Below, piece after piece: positions 51,909 to 61,810 of a DNA stretch of 64,000 nucleotides. Location of the stretch: assembly GCF_902499075.1 (NCBI RefSeq), contig NZ_CABVPP010000029.1, positions 1-64,000 on the forward strand, in the 5' to 3' direction. The translations under genes were made by a program, and so were the position numbers. The number at the start of each line of letters is the position of its first letter. Positions within the stretch are counted from its first letter, which is position 1. A model generated the notes under the pieces. The model ran no database searches. It was given only the letters and a program-made list of their open reading frames with translations, and had not been told where the DNA came from. The stretch is from Burkholderia pseudomultivorans (GTDB lineage Bacteria > Pseudomonadota > Gammaproteobacteria > Burkholderiales > Burkholderiaceae).

Positions 51909-52628
51909 TTGGCGGCGAGTAATTCCAGAGGGCGGCGCGTGGTGATCGAGGCCGAGCCGGAAGACCATCGCGTGCGTACCGGCGCGGTCCGGCGGGAGGC
52001 GACGCGCCGCAAGCTGTTGAGCGCCGCGGTCGAGGTATTTGCGAAGAAGGGGCCGGATGCGGCGTCGATCGACGATTTTCTTGCGGCGGCAGGTGTCGCG
52101 CGGGGTACGTTCTACAACTACTTCAAGACGACCAGCGAGCTACTGGATGCCGTGACCGCCGAGCTTAACGACGAGGTCATCCTGGCTATCGAAGCGTGCG
52201 TCTCGAAGATCGACAGTCCGATCGAGCGGGTCTGGATCGGTTGCCAGATGTTCATCCGCGTCGCGGTGATGCATCCCGCCTGGGGCGCATTTATCACGCG
52301 CACCGGGGTGCGCGATGCGGCGAGCGGGCGATTGACGAAGATCTATTTGCCGCGTGACCTCGCGGCTGCGCTCGAGTGCGGGATGGTGAAATACGCGAAC
52401 GCGCGGGCCGCACACGATCTGTTGCTCGGTGCGATCCATCAGAGCATCGAGACTGTGTTGACCGGGGCGGCTCCTGCCGACCATCCGAAGGCCGTCATGG
52501 AGCTTGTATTCGGTGCGCTTGGCGTCGCGCGAACAACGCTCAATCGACTCATGAAGCAACCGCTTCCCGATATCGACTTGCCCGACGGGTTGAAGTCGCT
52601 GGAAGCGGCAGTCGATGAAAGCAAGTAG
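51909..52628 (+). CDS. TetR-family repressor of the catabolic operon
   Basis: A regulator of 239 residues if translation starts at the TTG at 51909, which has GAGGAGG four bases upstream. The GTG at 51870 would start inside the promoter. The helix-turn-helix is LLSAAVEVFAKKGPDAASID, then DFLAAAGVARGTFYNYFKTT. The C-terminal ligand domain is helical, with no known effector class. It is divergent from the hydroxylase gene and should be released by a pathway compound. Confidence 0.87.
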   Translation: MAASNSRGRRVVIEAEPEDHRVRTGAVRREATRRKLLSAAVEVFAKKGPDAASIDDFLAAAGVARGTFYNYFKTTSELLDAVTAELNDEVILAIEACVSKIDSPIERVWIGCQMFIRVAVMHPAWGAFITRTGVRDAASGRLTKIYLPRDLAAALECGMVKYANARAAHDLLLGAIHQSIETVLTGAAPADHPKAVMELVFGALGVARTTLNRLMKQPLPDIDLPDGLKSLEAAVDESK

Positions 52629-52922
52629 GGGTGCATGGCAAGCGCTAGCGCACATGTGCGTGGGCGCTCAGCGCCGCTATCCTGAACGCCGACGGGCGCG
52701 CGCCGACAGCCGGTGCCAGTGTCGCGTCGGGCGTTGCTGCGTCAGATTCATGTAGATCCGGCGGTCATTCGAGTCGGGAAGGCCATCGACGACCTGGCGT
52801 TCGACCGAATGCTTCAAGTGGCAATCAACGAGGCCACGACCGCTTGCGGAATCGATCAGGCGGGAATGTCGCTCTTGCTATACTCGCGGATCATCAAGTT
52901 CGAGAGCGAAACAGCAGGAGAA

Positions 52923-53579
52923 ATGGCTCCTTCCAGCACAACGCCCAAGCGCGCCACGAAGAAGCGTACTCGCGGACGTCCCATGAGTAGCGCGTTGATG
53001 GGTTTTGATTCATTGCTTCGTGGGGCGCGACAAATGTTTGCAACTCACGGGTATGAAGGGACCAGTGTGCGGGCCATCGCGCAGCTTGCCGGTGTGGACC
53101 CCGCACTCATGGCGCATCATTTCGGCTCCAAACAAGGACTGTGGATCGCCGTGGTCGAGCAGCTATCGCAACAGTTGGAGCCGATGATCGAGGCGACGAA
53201 ACAACTGGGCGCTGCTCGGATGTCGCAACGCGAACGTGTCAAGCAGGCAATCATTCTCTTCATCGAAACCGTTTCCGAGGACCGGTATCTCGGCATGTTC
53301 TTTGCGACCGCCACAACCGAACAGGGCGAGCGACTGAATATATTGCTTGAGCGCTACATTCGCCCTTATCGCGAGGCATTCGTTCCGTTGCTGATCGATG
53401 CAATCGAGGCCGGCAAGTTGAAGCCGCACGATCCGGACGCGATGTATTTCATGATGCTGATGTCGATCAGCAACGCCATGTCGTACAGCCACATCCTTTC
53501 GACATTCACACCGCTACCGAAGTCTCCGGAAAAATTCAAGGAAGAGGTGCTGGACATCGCTCTTGGCATGTTTCGGTAA
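52923..53579 (+). CDS. TetR-family transcriptional regulator
   Basis: A 218-residue TetR protein. After a basic N-terminal arm (TTPKRATKKRTRGRP) comes the HTH: ARQMFATHGYEGTSVRAIAQ, then LAGVDPALMAHHFGSKQGLW. The rest is a helical sensor domain of the TetR_C_11-like type. AGGAGA precedes the ATG at 52923. The target is not adjacent in an obvious way, since the neighbours are another TetR gene upstream and a convergent LysR gene. The 290 bp upstream hold only its promoter. Confidence 0.87.
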   Translation: MAPSSTTPKRATKKRTRGRPMSSALMGFDSLLRGARQMFATHGYEGTSVRAIAQLAGVDPALMAHHFGSKQGLWIAVVEQLSQQLEPMIEATKQLGAARMSQRERVKQAIILFIETVSEDRYLGMFFATATTEQGERLNILLERYIRPYREAFVPLLIDAIEAGKLKPHDPDAMYFMMLMSISNAMSYSHILSTFTPLPKSPEKFKEEVLDIALGMFR

Positions 53580-53654
53580 AGGCCGATCCGAGCCGCGCCG
53601 CGATCATGGAAGGGGATGTGCGATCGCTGTCGGTGCACACGCAATACCGATACG

Positions 53655-54719
53655 CTAGATTGTCACCGCGACGGAACTCTCGGGGGTGTCCACAGCGATT
53701 TGCCCCGACTGGGTCGGCATCCTTTCGTTACCCGTGAAGGTGGTGGTTTCCAACCGAAGATTCGATTCATTCATCTGGGCCGAGCGGGCCGCAATGTGAC
53801 GCGCGGTCGGGTCAAAAACGGGTTCGCTGAGGGTTCGAAGCATGTGATCTATGAAGGTTCGAACCTTTGCCGGCATGTGTTCCCGGCTTGGATAAACAAC
53901 GCTGACCGAGAAGGCCGGCGTCGAGTATTCCGGCAGGACTTCCTGCAATATCCCGTTCTGAATCTCCTGCCGGACAAGTATGGCGGGCGCGAAGCCAATG
54001 CCGGCCCCGGAAATCAGCATCTGGATCAACGCGTCGATGTTGTTGACCACCATCGTTGGCCGGAGTTCGAGCGCATGCCGCGTCCCGTCAGACCCCATGA
54101 GTGACCATTCGCGGGTGCTGGAGGGTTGAGCCGTCAGTGCAACATAAGCATGCTCGACGAGCTGGCCCGGATGAATCGGGATTCCTCTGCGCTGCAAATA
54201 TTCTTTCGACGCACATGCGACGATCGTTTCGTTCAAGATGGGGCGTGCGATCAGGCTGGCCGGGCAGTGAGAAAGGTGAGACGTGTCCACCAGACCGATA
54301 TCGAAACCATCATGCACCAGGTTGATGGGTCGATCGACGAGGGTAAGCTCGAGGCGGACATTCGGATATGCTACGTTGTACTGATGCAGACGCTGTGCGA
54401 GCCCAAAGTGAGAAAAGAAATTGGGCGCGACAATCCGCAAGGTTCCGATCGGTTCGTGGACCATGTTGGCGATTGACCGTTCGCAATCGTCCAGGCTGCA
54501 CACAAGCTCCCGTGTACGGTCAAAGTAGCGTCGACCGACTTCGGTCAACGACACCGCACGTGTCTGGCGGGAAAACAGGTACACCCCCAGACGTTTCTCG
54601 AGCCACCTGATCTGGCGGCTCAGCACCACATCGGAGACGCTCAGCTTCCTTGCTGCGCCCGAGATACTTCCCGAATTCACCACTTCGAGGAAGGTGCGTA
54701 TCGATTCGAGTTGATCCAT
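53655..54719 (-). CDS. LysR-family regulator with extended C-terminus
   Basis: A 354-residue LysR protein. The helix-turn-helix is in FLEVVNSGSISGAARKLSVS, followed by LSRQIRWLEKRLGVYLFSRQ. The effector domain runs to about 298. About 55 further residues, rich in Thr, Ser and Glu, are not part of the normal fold. LysR proteins are usually about 300 residues, so this tail is unusual. It is divergent from the RND operon, more than 1 kb away, and its target is uncertain. A short repeat GTGAG-GTT-CTCAC touches its start codon. Confidence 0.85.
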   Translation of the reverse strand: MDQLESIRTFLEVVNSGSISGAARKLSVSDVVLSRQIRWLEKRLGVYLFSRQTRAVSLTEVGRRYFDRTRELVCSLDDCERSIANMVHEPIGTLRIVAPNFFSHFGLAQRLHQYNVAYPNVRLELTLVDRPINLVHDGFDIGLVDTSHLSHCPASLIARPILNETIVACASKEYLQRRGIPIHPGQLVEHAYVALTAQPSSTREWSLMGSDGTRHALELRPTMVVNNIDALIQMLISGAGIGFAPAILVRQEIQNGILQEVLPEYSTPAFSVSVVYPSREHMPAKVRTFIDHMLRTLSEPVFDPTARHIAARSAQMNESNLRLETTTFTGNERMPTQSGQIAVDTPESSVAVTI

Positions 54720-54830
54720 GTGAGGTTCTCACAATACGTGGGTCAGCCTGTGTGTTCCCCGCCATCTTGATCTTGTGTATGCGCGCCTCGCGTGTGACAT
54801 ACGCAGGCATCGATTTTTTCGGCCACGGTT

Positions 54831-54850
54831 AATTCAACGTATGTTGAATT
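54831..54850. promoter_or_regulatory. 20-bp palindrome upstream of the LysR gene
   Basis: AATTCAAC-GTAT-GTTGAATT, 8+8 bp perfect, lies 111 bp before the LysR start. A related, imperfect copy lies about 300 bp downstream at 55128. Two copies of one palindrome around this spacer suggest one regulator binding both. Confidence 0.6.
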
Positions 54851-55793
54851 GCGGCATGGTATCTCGACGATCACCGGGTGTCAAGGCGCGTGCGGAGCGG
54901 TGTCCATGCCGACCGGTCGATGAGGATTGAGTGCGGCCGATCGGCATCCTGCTGGATTGCAGATCGGTCAATACTCTATTGCAATCTGCCGAGCGTCGGC
55001 CGTGAGCCGCGGCACGCGTTCGCCCGCCAGATATAGGAACTGTCGCGTTTATTGATCTCCGGGACGGCAGCGTCGGGTGGGTTCCAGGCGGTTGACACAA
55101 CTGTTGAGGTTGACTTAGTATCGCCGCAAATCAACAAATGATGAATTAATTGTGCGGCCCTGGCGCGCCGGAAACTCGGGTTGTTGCCGGCTTCGCCCTG
55201 AACCTGTTGTGCGACACGCACTTGAGTGCGCGGATAGGGGCCGTATGGCTCATCGACCCGGTCGGATCCATAGCCTCATGAGTTTTTCCGCGGAAATTGC
55301 GTCGCGCCAGGTACAGCGGGCGATTGATTCGCGATGCATATCAATGACATGCGTTCGGTACGCTCGAACGCTTGATACCCGAAGTCGTGATGACTTCGTG
55401 GTTCGACGCGAGCAACAGGTCATGTAGCGTCGGAACGGCCGGTCGGTACCGCAGTGAGTTTTCGCACCGACTGGTTCTACATTGGCTCGCTCCCGAAGGT
55501 CGCGCTTGGCTCGACGAGGGTATCGATCGAATTCGTCGGCCGTGCGCTCTCCTGGAGGGTGGCGACGCGACTTGCCGCCGCTGCCTGGATGTTGTCCGAC
55601 ATGTCAGGCACGGTAGTTTTTTATGGAAGCCGTTCGGAAAACGAACGCTTCTCCGGGCGCAGCGAACGTCCGAGTCAATTGTCCATTCCCGTCGGAAGAG
55701 CGGCGTAACTGACCGTGTGCCGGTTCGTGCCCGCGGCGAGGAGGAGGTTTGGTGATTCCTATTGAAGGTCGTTTTTTTGTGAGAGGTCGCTCC
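54851..55793. other. Long non-coding stretch before the RND operon, possibly with gene relics
   Basis: About 940 bp without a convincing gene. The open frames between 55152 and 55755 lack domains and good ribosome sites. A piece around 55480-55530 (HWLAPEGRAWLDEGIDRIRR) looks protein-like but is isolated, so a decayed gene is possible. The stretch also holds the promoter/palindrome at 55092-55147 and a strong purine-rich AGGAGGAGG (55739-55747) followed by a GTG at 55752. Confidence 0.45.
55092..55147 (+). promoter_or_regulatory. Candidate promoter with overlapping operator upstream of the RND operon
   Basis: TTGACA (55092-55097) and TAGTAT (55116-55121) form a sigma-70-like promoter with 18-bp spacing. 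Just after the expected start of transcription lies AAATCAAC-AAAT-GATGAATT (55128-55147), an imperfect form of the 20-bp palindrome at 54831. A repressor bound there would block a transcript running toward the pump genes, about 650 bp downstream. Confidence 0.5.
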
Positions 55794-57053
55794 ATGCGCG
55801 TCGAACGGGTTCCATACCGCTTAATCACTGTCGCGGCAGCCGCGGTTTTCCTGGCTGCATGCGGAAAAAAAGAATCGGCACCACCGCCGCAAACGCCGGA
55901 AGTCGGTGTCGTCACCGTCCAGCCGCAATCCGTACCGGTCGTCACCGAACTGCCGGGCCGTACCAATGCGTTCCTTGTCGCGCAGGTGCGTGCGCGGGTG
56001 GACGGCATCGTGCTGCGCCGTGAATTCACCGAAGGCGCCGACGTCAAGGCCGGTCAGCGCCTCTACAAGATCGACCCGGCGCCTTACATCGCCGCGCTGA
56101 ACAGCGCGAAGGCGACGCTGGCGAAGGCGCAGGCGAACCTCGCCACGCAGAACGCGCTGGTCGCGCGTTACAAGGTGCTGGTGGCCGCAAACGCGGTCAG
56201 CAAGCAGGACTACGACAACGCAGTGGCCACGCAAGGGCAGGCCGCCGCGGACGTCGCGGCCGGCAAGGCAGCAGTCGACACCGCGCAGATCAACCTCGGC
56301 TACACGGATGTCGTGTCGCCGGTCACCGGCCGCGTCGGCATCTCGCAAGTGACGCCGGGCGCCTACGTGCAGGCGAGCCAGGCGACGCTGATGTCGACGG
56401 TGCAGCAGCTCGATCCGGTCTACGTCGACCTGACGCAGTCGAGCCTCGACGGGCTGAAGCTGCGCCAGGACGTGCAGAGCGGCCGCCTGAAGACGAGCGG
56501 CCCGGGCGCCGCGACGGTGTCGCTGATCCTGGAAGACGGCAAGACATATTCGGAGCCGGGCAAGCTGCAGTTCTCTGATGTGACGGTCGACCAGACTACC
56601 GGCTCGGTGACGATTCGTGCGATTTTCCCGAATCCGGGCAAGGTGCTGCTGCCGGGGATGTTCGTGCGCGCACGGATCGAGGAAGGCGTGAACGAGAACG
56701 CGTTCCTGGTGCCGCAGATCGGTGTTACGCATGACCAGAAAGGCCAGGCAATCGCGATGGTCGTGAACGCGGCCAACAAGGTCGAGCCGCGTCCGTTGAA
56801 GACGGTTGGCATGCACGGGCAGAACTGGGTCGTCGAAGGCGGTTTGCAAGCAGGCGATCACGTGATCGTGCAGGGCGTCGACAAGGTGCGCCCGGGCGCG
56901 ACCGTGAAGACGGTCCCCGCGCAGCTCGCACCGGACACCTCCACCGACGAGGCCGAGCCGGCAGCCTCGAGCGCCGGTGCCGCTGCCGCCTCCGGTGTTG
57001 CTGCATCGAGCGCCGCGCCGGCGAGTGCTGCCGCTGCATCGAGCGCGAAATAA
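55794..57053 (+). CDS. bpeA: RND efflux membrane-fusion lipoprotein (BpeA/AcrA type)
   Basis: Periplasmic adaptor of an RND pump, 419 residues. The ATG at 55794 gives a lipoprotein signal with lipobox LAAC (LITVAAAAVFLAACGKKE). The lipoyl half-motifs (ARVDGIVLRREFTEGADVKA) flank a coiled-coil hairpin (KATLAKAQANLATQNALVA). The beta-barrel and membrane-proximal domains follow, then an Ala/Ser-rich tail of about 50 residues. It links the inner-membrane pump to the outer-membrane channel. A longer start at GTG 55752 has a better ribosome site but would spoil the lipoprotein signal. It is the first gene of the operon. Confidence 0.9.
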   Translation: MRVERVPYRLITVAAAAVFLAACGKKESAPPPQTPEVGVVTVQPQSVPVVTELPGRTNAFLVAQVRARVDGIVLRREFTEGADVKAGQRLYKIDPAPYIAALNSAKATLAKAQANLATQNALVARYKVLVAANAVSKQDYDNAVATQGQAAADVAAGKAAVDTAQINLGYTDVVSPVTGRVGISQVTPGAYVQASQATLMSTVQQLDPVYVDLTQSSLDGLKLRQDVQSGRLKTSGPGAATVSLILEDGKTYSEPGKLQFSDVTVDQTTGSVTIRAIFPNPGKVLLPGMFVRARIEEGVNENAFLVPQIGVTHDQKGQAIAMVVNAANKVEPRPLKTVGMHGQNWVVEGGLQAGDHVIVQGVDKVRPGATVKTVPAQLAPDTSTDEAEPAASSAGAAAASGVAASSAAPASAAAASSAK

Positions 57054-57068
57054 CAGGGAGCCTGTTTC

Positions 57069-60000
57069 ATGGCAAAGTTTTTTATCGATCGCCCGATCTT
57101 CGCGTGGGTGATCGCCATTATCCTGATGCTGGCCGGCGTCGCGTCGATCTTCACGTTGCCGATCGCGCAGTATCCGACGATCGCGCCGCCATCGATCCAG
57201 ATCACCGCGAACTACCCGGGCGCTTCCGCAAAGACGGTGGAAGACACGGTGACGCAGGTGATCGAGCAGCAGATGAGCGGTCTCGACAACTTCCTGTACA
57301 TGTCGTCGACCAGTGACGACTCGGGCAACGCGACGATCACGCTGACCTTCGCGCCGGGTACCAACGCCGACATCGCGCAGGTCCAGGTGCAGAACAAGCT
57401 GTCGCTCGCGACGCCGATCCTGCCGCAGGTTGTGCAGCAGCTCGGCCTTTCGGTGACGAAGTCGAGCAGCAGCTTCCTGCTGGTGCTCGCCTTCAACTCC
57501 GAAGACGGCAGCATGAACCGGGACGACCTCTCGAACTTCGTGGCGTCGCACGTGAAGGATCCGATCAGCCGGTTGAACGGCGTCGGCACCGTCACGCTGT
57601 TCGGCTCGCAGTATGCGATGCGGATCTGGCTCGACCCGAACCGCCTCACGAATTACGGCCTCACACCGGTCGACGTGTCGACGGCGATCACGCAACAAAA
57701 CGTGCAGATCGCAGGCGGCCAGATCGGCGGCACGCCGTCCACGCCGGGCACAGTGCTGCAGGCGACGATCACCGAATCGACGCTGCTGCAGACGCCCGAG
57801 CAGTTCGGCAACATCCTGCTGAAGGTCAACCAGGACGGTTCGCAGGTTCGCCTGAAGGACGTTGCAAAGATCGGCCTCGGTGGCGAGGACTACAACTTTG
57901 ACACGAAGTACAACGGCAAGCCGACCGCAGCACTCGGTATCCAGCTTGCGACCGGCGCGAACGCGCTCGCGACCGCGAAGGCCGTGCGCGCGAAGATTGA
58001 AGAACTGAGGCCGTATTTTCCGCACGGCTTCACCGTGGAGTATCCGTACGATACGACGCCGTTCGTGAAGCTGTCGATCGAGGAAGTGGTCAAGACGCTG
58101 CTCGAAGGTATCGTGCTCGTGTTCCTCGTGATGTACCTGTTCCTGCAGAACCTGCGGGCGACGATCATCCCGACGATCGCGGTGCCGGTCGTGCTGCTCG
58201 GCACGTTCGCCGTCATGTCGATGGTGGGCTTCTCGATCAACACGCTGTCGATGTTCGGCCTCGTGCTCGCGATCGGCCTGCTGGTCGACGATGCGATCGT
58301 GGTGGTGGAGAACGTCGAGCGCGTGATGGCGGAAGAGGGCTTGTCACCGAAGGAGGCGACGCGCAAGGCGATGGGCCAGATCACCGGCGCACTCGTCGGC
58401 GTGGCACTCGTGCTGTCGGCGGTGTTCGTGCCGGTCGCGTTCTCGGGCGGCTCGGTCGGCGCGATCTATCGTCAGTTCTCGCTGACGATTGTGACGGCAA
58501 TGGTGCTGTCGGTGCTCGTCGCGCTGATTCTGACGCCGGCATTGTGCGCGACGATCCTCAAGCCGATCCCGAAGGGGCATCACGAAGAGAAGAAGGGTTT
58601 CTTCGGCTGGTTCAACCGGACTTTTGATCGTAGTCGCGACAAGTACCACGTCGGCGTACACCACGTGATCAAGCGCTCGGGCCGCTGGATGATCATCTAT
58701 CTGGTCGTGATCGTCGCGGTCGGGCTGCTGTTCGTGCGCCTGCCGAAGTCATTCCTGCCCGATGAAGACCAGGGCCTGATGTTCGTGATCGTGCAGACGC
58801 CGTCGGGTTCGACGCAGCAAACGACCGCGAAGACGTTGGCGAACATTTCCGACTACCTGCTGAAGGACGAGAAGGAAATCGTCGAGTCGGCGTTCACGGT
58901 GGCGGGCTTCAGCTTCGCGGGCCGCGGCCAGAACTCGGGTCTCGTGTTCGTCCGCCTGAAGGACTACGCGCAGCGTCAGCGTGCGGACCAGAAGGTGCAG
59001 GCGCTGATCGGCCGGATGTTCGGGCGCTACGCGGGCTACAAGGACGCGATGGTGATCCCGTTCAACCCGCCGTCGATTCCTGAACTCGGTACGGCCGCCG
59101 GCTTCGACTTCGAGCTGACGGACAACGCTGGTCTCGGCCACGAAGCGCTGATGGCCGCGCGTAACCAGCTGCTCGGGATGGCTTCGAAGGATCCGACGCT
59201 GCAGGGTGTCCGTCCGAACGGCCTGAACGACACGCCGCAGTACAAGGTCGACATCGACCGCGAGAAGGCGAATGCGCTGGGCGTAACGGCTTATGCGATC
59301 GACCAGACGTTCTCGATCGCGTGGGCGTCGCAGTACGTGAACAACTTCCTGGATACCGACGGCCGGATCAAGAAAGTCTACGTGCAGGCCGACGCGCCGT
59401 TCCGGATGACGCCTGAAGACATGAACATCTTGTACGTACGCAACGGGTCGGGCGGGATGGTGCCGTTCAGCGCGTTCGCGACCGGTCACTGGATCTATGG
59501 TTCGCCGAAGCTCGAGCGCTACAACGGTGTGTCGGCGATCGAAATCCAGGGTCAGGCCGCACCGGGCAAGTCGACCGGTCAGGCGATGGCCGCGATGGAA
59601 GCGCTCGCGAAGAAGCTGCCGATCGGTATCGGCTATGAATGGACTGGTCTGTCGTTCCAGGAAATCCAGTCCGGTTCGCAGGCACCGCTCCTGTACGCGA
59701 TCTCGATTCTCGTCGTGTTCCTGTGTCTGGCGGCACTGTATGAAAGCTGGTCGATCCCGTTCTCGGTGATCATGGTCGTGCCGCTCGGCGTGATCGGTGC
59801 GCTGCTCGCGGCGACGATGCGCGGTCTGGAAAACGACGTGTTCTTCCAGGTCGGCCTGCTGACTACCGTGGGCTTGTCCGCAAAGAACGCGATCCTGATC
59901 GTGGAATTCGCACGCGAACTGCAGCAGACGGAGAAGATGGGGCCGATCGAGGCCGCGCTGGAATCGGCGCGCCTGCGGCTGCGTCCTATCCTGATGACGT

Positions 60001-60269
60001 CGCTCGCGTTCATTCTCGGCGTGCTGCCGCTCGCGATCAGCAATGGCGCGGGTTCGGCGAGCCAGCACGCGATCGGTACGGGTGTGGTCGGCGGGATGAT
60101 CACGGCGACGTTTTTCGCGATCTTCATGATCCCGATGTTCTTCGTGAAGGTGCGGGCAGTGTTCAGTGGCGAGAAGGAAGATGCTGACGAGGCACTGCGA
60201 CTGGCTCAAGCGCACTCGCACCACGAAGAGAAGCCGGGCAACGGCGACGAAGGCAACAAGGGACAGTGA
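57069..60269 (+). CDS. bpeB: RND multidrug efflux transporter (BpeB/AcrB type)
   Basis: Inner-membrane proton-driven pump of 1066 residues, the HAE-1 size. It begins [20 protein letters not shown]. The porter domains contain the usual G-loop region. The membrane part has the proton-relay acids in [18 protein letters not shown], and the second half repeats the fold ([16 protein letters not shown]). It exports hydrophobic and amphiphilic drugs as a trimer. It lies 15 bp after the adaptor gene and overlaps the outer-membrane gene. Similarity in motif style points to BpeB of B. pseudomallei or its cepacia-complex counterpart. Confidence 0.95.
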   Translation: MAKFFIDRPIFAWVIAIILMLAGVASIFTLPIAQYPTIAPPSIQITANYPGASAKTVEDTVTQVIEQQMSGLDNFLYMSSTSDDSGNATITLTFAPGTNADIAQVQVQNKLSLATPILPQVVQQLGLSVTKSSSSFLLVLAFNSEDGSMNRDDLSNFVASHVKDPISRLNGVGTVTLFGSQYAMRIWLDPNRLTNYGLTPVDVSTAITQQNVQIAGGQIGGTPSTPGTVLQATITESTLLQTPEQFGNILLKVNQDGSQVRLKDVAKIGLGGEDYNFDTKYNGKPTAALGIQLATGANALATAKAVRAKIEELRPYFPHGFTVEYPYDTTPFVKLSIEEVVKTLLEGIVLVFLVMYLFLQNLRATIIPTIAVPVVLLGTFAVMSMVGFSINTLSMFGLVLAIGLLVDDAIVVVENVERVMAEEGLSPKEATRKAMGQITGALVGVALVLSAVFVPVAFSGGSVGAIYRQFSLTIVTAMVLSVLVALILTPALCATILKPIPKGHHEEKKGFFGWFNRTFDRSRDKYHVGVHHVIKRSGRWMIIYLVVIVAVGLLFVRLPKSFLPDEDQGLMFVIVQTPSGSTQQTTAKTLANISDYLLKDEKEIVESAFTVAGFSFAGRGQNSGLVFVRLKDYAQRQRADQKVQALIGRMFGRYAGYKDAMVIPFNPPSIPELGTAAGFDFELTDNAGLGHEALMAARNQLLGMASKDPTLQGVRPNGLNDTPQYKVDIDREKANALGVTAYAIDQTFSIAWASQYVNNFLDTDGRIKKVYVQADAPFRMTPEDMNILYVRNGSGGMVPFSAFATGHWIYGSPKLERYNGVSAIEIQGQAAPGKSTGQAMAAMEALAKKLPIGIGYEWTGLSFQEIQSGSQAPLLYAISILVVFLCLAALYESWSIPFSVIMVVPLGVIGALLAATMRGLENDVFFQVGLLTTVGLSAKNAILIVEFARELQQTEKMGPIEAALESARLRLRPILMTSLAFILGVLPLAISNGAGSASQHAIGTGVVGGMITATFFAIFMIPMFFVKVRAVFSGEKEDADEALRLAQAHSHHEEKPGNGDEGNKGQ

Positions 60270-61792
60270 TGATGCAGAAACATGCTTTGACTGCAAGCGC
60301 GGTCGCAATGGCCGCCGCGCTGTTCGCCGCGGGCTGTACCATGGCGCCGCACTATAAACGGCCTGACGCACCCGTCGCGCAGGCGTATCCGGCCGGCGGC
60401 GTCTACGCGACGCAGCCGGGTGCGACCGGCGCGCGCAGCGCGAACGGCCAGGCGGCGACCGCCATCGGCTGGCGCGAATTCTTCGTCGATCCGCGCCTGC
60501 AGCGGTTGATCGAGATCGCGCTGAAGAACAACCGCGACCTGCGCGTGTCGGTGCTGAACATCGAGGCGGCGCGTGCGCAGTACCAGATCACGCGCGCGGG
60601 GTTGTTCCCGACGCTCGACGGTACGGGTACGGGCAACCGCCAGCGTCTGCCGAATGCGCTGGCGGCGCTGCCGGGCCAGAACATCACGACGACCTACAAC
60701 GTGGGCTTGTCTGCGTCGTGGGAACTCGATCTGTTCGGCCGCGTGCAGAGCCTGAAGGATCAGGCGCTCGCGCAGTACCTGTCGACCGCGTACGCGCGGC
60801 AGGCGCAGGAAATCTCGCTGGTGTCTTCGGTGGCTGACCAGTACTTGACGCTGTTGTCGACCGATGACCTATTGCAGGTCACGGAGAACACGCTGAAGTC
60901 CGCCCAGGCGCAATACAACCTGACGAAGCTGCAGTTCGACAACGGCACGGGCTCCGAGCTCGAGCTGCGTCAGGCGCAGACGGCTGTCGAGCAGGCGCTG
61001 TCGAATCAGCAGGCACAGGCGCGCGCGCGTGCGCAGGCACTGAATGCGCTTGTGCAACTGATCGGTGAGCCGCTGTCGGACGATCTGCCGCCGGGCTTGT
61101 CGCTCGACGCGCAGAACCTGCTGACGGACGTGCCGGCTGGCCTGCCGTCGGATCTGCTGACGCGTCGTCCGGACGTGATGCAGGCCGAGCAGGCGCTGCT
61201 GGCCGCGAACGCGAACATCGGTGCGGCGCGTGCGGCGTTCTTCCCGCGCATCTCGCTGACGGGCGCGTTCGGTACGGCGAGCCCGACGCTCGGCGGGCTG
61301 TTCAAGGCCGGCACGGCGGCGTGGTCGTTCGCGCCGCAGATCACGATGCCGATCTTCGAGGGCGGGCAGAACATCGCGAACCTGAACCTCGCGAACGTGC
61401 AGAAGCGCATCGAGATCGCGAACTACGAGAAGGCGATCCAGTCGGCGTTCCGCGAAGTGTCGGACGGTCTTGCCGCACGCGGCACGTACGACCAGCAGAT
61501 CGCGGCGCTCGAGCGCAACGAGCACGCGCAGCAGCGCCGCTTCGATCTGTCGGACCTGCGCTACAAGAACGGCGTGGACAGCTACCTGTCGGTGCTGACC
61601 GCGCAGACGGATCTGTACTCGGCGCAGCAGTCGCTGATCAGCGCACGTCTGGCACGCTGGACGAATCTGGTCGATTTGTACCGCGCACTGGGCGGCGGCT
61701 GGATCCAGCGCGCCGGCGAGACGCCGCGCGCACCTGATCAGCCGGTCGACTACGGATCCGCCGATGCACAGCCCTCGTCCCGTTCGAATTGA
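60269..61792 (+). CDS. oprB: Outer-membrane efflux channel lipoprotein (OprB/OprM type)
   Basis: TolC-like outer-membrane factor of 507 residues. It has a lipoprotein signal with lipobox ALFAAGC, then TMAPHYKRPDAPVAQAYPAG, the usual NodT-type start. Two OEP repeats form the alpha-barrel; the halves start near RLIEIALKNNRDLRVSVLNI and DLLTRRPDVMQAEQALLAAN. It completes the tripartite pump. The ATG at 60269 overlaps the pump's stop codon; a GTG at 60266 and an ATG at 60272 are alternatives. Confidence 0.92.
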   Translation: MMQKHALTASAVAMAAALFAAGCTMAPHYKRPDAPVAQAYPAGGVYATQPGATGARSANGQAATAIGWREFFVDPRLQRLIEIALKNNRDLRVSVLNIEAARAQYQITRAGLFPTLDGTGTGNRQRLPNALAALPGQNITTTYNVGLSASWELDLFGRVQSLKDQALAQYLSTAYARQAQEISLVSSVADQYLTLLSTDDLLQVTENTLKSAQAQYNLTKLQFDNGTGSELELRQAQTAVEQALSNQQAQARARAQALNALVQLIGEPLSDDLPPGLSLDAQNLLTDVPAGLPSDLLTRRPDVMQAEQALLAANANIGAARAAFFPRISLTGAFGTASPTLGGLFKAGTAAWSFAPQITMPIFEGGQNIANLNLANVQKRIEIANYEKAIQSAFREVSDGLAARGTYDQQIAALERNEHAQQRRFDLSDLRYKNGVDSYLSVLTAQTDLYSAQQSLISARLARWTNLVDLYRALGGGWIQRAGETPRAPDQPVDYGSADAQPSSRSN

Positions 61793-61810
61793 TGTCCATC
61801 GGGGCGGATA

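Noticed and set aside
55752-55793. GTG at 55752 as start of the adaptor protein
   Set aside because: It has a strong ribosome-site-like AGGAGGAGG, but the added residues would put a charged stretch before the lipoprotein signal. The ATG at 55794 gives a normal 22-residue signal and lipobox. It remains a point to check.
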